A stretch of DNA of 64,000 nucleotides from assembly GCA_000496475.1 (NCBI GenBank), contig AYMW01000001.1, positions 1,318,225 to 1,382,224 of the forward strand, given 5' to 3'. A model generated the notes under the pieces. The model was not told the origin of the DNA. It was given only the letters and a program-made list of their open reading frames with translations, and did not search any database. Both the position numbers and the translations under genes were made by a program. Source of the stretch: Betaproteobacteria bacterium MOLA814 (GTDB lineage: Bacteria; Pseudomonadota; Gammaproteobacteria; Burkholderiales; Burkholderiaceae_C). How positions within the stretch are numbered: position 1 is the stretch's first letter; each line of letters opens with the position of its first letter. Of the stretch, positions 62,277 to 64,000 are shown piece by piece.

Positions 62277-63566
62277 TTAGGGTTCGACGCGATGTGGACC
62301 GTCGCGTGCAATGGCCAGCAGCTTGGCCATCTCGTCAGGGTGGTTGCGCAGGTTGCTCGCGTGCCAGCGTTGAATGATGTACATCACACCCGCTACGATC
62401 AAGCCAAAACACGCAATGGCAATGTATGAACTTACCCCAGCGCCCGTGGCAAAGCTGTAAATCAGGCCCAAAGCCAAAATACACGCTTGTTCATTGAAGT
62501 TTTGCACGGCTATGGAGCGCCCAGCGCCCATAAGGTTGTGGCCGCGGTGCTGCAGCAGTGCATTCATAGGCACTACCAAAAATCCGCCCAAGCCGCCAAG
62601 TAAGATTAAGAACGGAATCGCCACCCACACGTTGCCTATGACATTGAGCAGCAGTATCAGCAAGCCCATGGCCACGCCCAAGGGCATCACTTTACAGGCC
62701 ATGTCTAAACGCATGCGCATAGAGGCAACGACCGCACCCACGGCCGTGCCAATGGCCACAACGCCTACCAACTTTGAGGCCTCTGTGGTTGAGTAGTTGA
62801 GTGCGACAGCGGCCCACGCCAACACGATGTAGCGCAGGTTGCCGCTCACGCCCCAAAACAGCGTGGTGGTGGACAGTGAAATCTGTCCCAACCTGTCGCC
62901 CCACAAGCGTTTGTTGCAGTGGTAAAAATCGGGTATCAATACCCACGGTTTGCGCGGCATGGGGCGCATAGCAACACCTGTATGCGGGATGCGGGTGTTG
63001 AAGCAAGCGGCCAGGGCATACACAACGACCAAACTGGCAATAGCGGCTTGGGCGGGCGTTTGAATGTGCATGTTGAGCATGGGCACGTCGATAGCCGCCA
63101 GCCAAGGGCCGATCACAGGGCCCACCAATTGACCGCCCAACACCACCCCCAAAATAATGGAAGCAATGGTGAGGCCTTCAATCCAGCCGTTGGCTTTGAC
63201 CAGCTGCGAGGCAGGTAGCAGCTCGGTGAGAATGCCGTATTTGGCGGGCGAGTAGGCCGCGGCACCCAAACCCACTATGGCATAAGACATGATTGGGTGA
63301 CTGCCCCACAGCATCATGAGGCAACCCACCACCTTGATGGCGTTGCTGACAAACATGACGTGGCCTTTGGGTCTTGCATCTGCGAAGGCGCCTACCCAAG
63401 GCGCCAAGAGCACATAGAACAAGGCAAACATAGGCACCAAAGCGGCAGCCTGCCACGTGGGTGCACCGGTGTTGCGCAGCAAAGCAACAGCGACGACAAA
63501 CAGGGCGTTGTCAGCCAAGGAGCTGAAGAATTGCGCTGCCATGATGGTGAAAAAGCCGCGCTTCAT
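62277..63566 (-). CDS. lplT: Lysophospholipid transporter LplT (MFS)
   Basis: From ATG 63566 the protein has 429 residues and 12 helices. The start MKRGFFTIMAAQFFSSLADNALFVVAVALLR and APWVGAFADARPKGHVMFVSNAIKVVGC are LplT signatures. It flips lysophospholipids across the inner membrane for re-acylation; the acyltransferase Aas is not adjacent here. It is divergent from alr, with 176 bases between the starts. A longer in-frame start at 63692 would reach into the promoter region. Confidence 0.92.
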   Translation of the reverse strand: MKRGFFTIMAAQFFSSLADNALFVVAVALLRNTGAPTWQAAALVPMFALFYVLLAPWVGAFADARPKGHVMFVSNAIKVVGCLMMLWGSHPIMSYAIVGLGAAAYSPAKYGILTELLPASQLVKANGWIEGLTIASIILGVVLGGQLVGPVIGPWLAAIDVPMLNMHIQTPAQAAIASLVVVYALAACFNTRIPHTGVAMRPMPRKPWVLIPDFYHCNKRLWGDRLGQISLSTTTLFWGVSGNLRYIVLAWAAVALNYSTTEASKLVGVVAIGTAVGAVVASMRMRLDMACKVMPLGVAMGLLILLLNVIGNVWVAIPFLILLGGLGGFLVVPMNALLQHRGHNLMGAGRSIAVQNFNEQACILALGLIYSFATGAGVSSYIAIACFGLIVAGVMYIIQRWHASNLRNHPDEMAKLLAIARDGPHRVEP

Positions 63567-63742
63567 GGGTGTTTGTGTGGGGTTCAAAAAATGAGCGTTC
63601 AACAAGACAGCCCGCGGCTGGTTATAGCATGTCTTGATAACGCGGTTGGGTTGGGCGTCAAACAAGGCTTCAGATTGAGTCAACAACACCATTTGCTACA
63701 GCGGCGTTATCCTAAGCAACACCTACAGATCTGTGATTGCCC

Positions 63743-64000
63743 ATGCCCCGTCCTATTCGCGCTGTTATTCACCTAGAGAACCTGCGTCACAACTTGGCCC
63801 GTATGAAAGCGGCGGCCCCCCATGCGCGAGTATGGGCCGTGGTCAAAGCCAACGCCTACGGCCACGGTGTGGCGCACGCGTTTGACGCATTTCGTGGGGC
63901 AGATGGCTTTGCCCTGCTAGATTTGGACGAGGCACAGCGCATACGTGCCCTAGGCTGGCGTGGCCCCATATTGTTGCTAGAAGGGGCGTTTGAGGCACGT
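63743..64000 (+). CDS. alr: Alanine racemase, 3' end cut by window edge
   Basis: The first 86 codons are visible. [42 protein letters not shown] contains the PLP-binding Lys in VKANAYGHG and matches the N-terminal TIM-barrel of Alr. The enzyme makes D-alanine for peptidoglycan. It is the biosynthetic counterpart to the D-alanine-degrading DadA encoded at 32.6-33.9 kb. Confidence 0.95.
   Translation, partial: MPRPIRAVIHLENLRHNLARMKAAAPHARVWAVVKANAYGHGVAHAFDAFRGADGFALLDLDEAQRIRALGWRGPILLLEGAFEAR

Overview
The window is chromosomal DNA of a betaproteobacterium. Gene content points to the order Burkholderiales: a kynB-kynU-kynA tryptophan operon, methionine synthase split into two genes, GTP-dependent PEP carboxykinase, a TRAP transporter, and a P-II/AmtB pair behind NtrC and sigma-54 sites. 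I cannot name a genus from the sequence alone. No rRNA, tRNA, CRISPR array or complete insertion sequence was seen.

Layout. 1-3.3 kb: TRAP transporter (small permease cut by the window edge, solute-binding protein) and a PuuB-like amine oxidase. 3.5-11.4 kb: copper-handling island with a DUF411 protein, the copper ATPase CopA, His/Met-rich secreted proteins, an outer-membrane factor, a multicopper oxidase, a cupredoxin, a CusF-like chaperone and an HMA protein. 11.5-19.7 kb: chromosome-maintenance block, namely arfB, a candidate replication origin, minCDE, mnmG, rsmG, parA, a small hydrolase and parB, with parS sites inside mnmG and rsmG. 19.7-25.9 kb: D-lactate-type dehydrogenase, cobalamin adenosyltransferase, and a bufferin (copper-buffering RiPP) operon bufABC-DoxX opposite its ECF sigma/NrsF anti-sigma pair. 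25.9-41 kb: uracil permease, acetoacetyl-CoA synthetase, D-amino-acid dehydrogenase, two LysR regulators, pckG and an MscS-type protein. 41-46.3 kb: kynBUA, recQ, rhodanese. 46.4-52.9 kb: split metH with an NCS1 transporter and leuE between the halves; the second half is preceded by an SAH riboswitch. 53-64 kb: DUF1272 protein, a J-domain protein, an interrupted comM, glnK-amtB, glcEF, an EamA transporter, lplT and the start of alr.

The strongest signals beyond ordinary genes are these. (1) An AT-rich gap at 11943-12283 has DnaA boxes and a five-unit DnaA-trio-like array and looks like oriC. (2) An SAH riboswitch has a visible anti-Shine-Dalgarno switch. (3) Two back-to-back identical ECF promoters (TGTAACC-N16-CGAAT) tie the bufferin operon to its sigma factor, whose mRNA may be leaderless. 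(4) Two parS sites lie beside parAB. (5) The copper island has an outer-membrane factor without its usual RND pump. Four decayed or interrupted genes (DctM, LysE and ABC-ATPase remnants, and comM with an in-frame TGA) show local gene loss.
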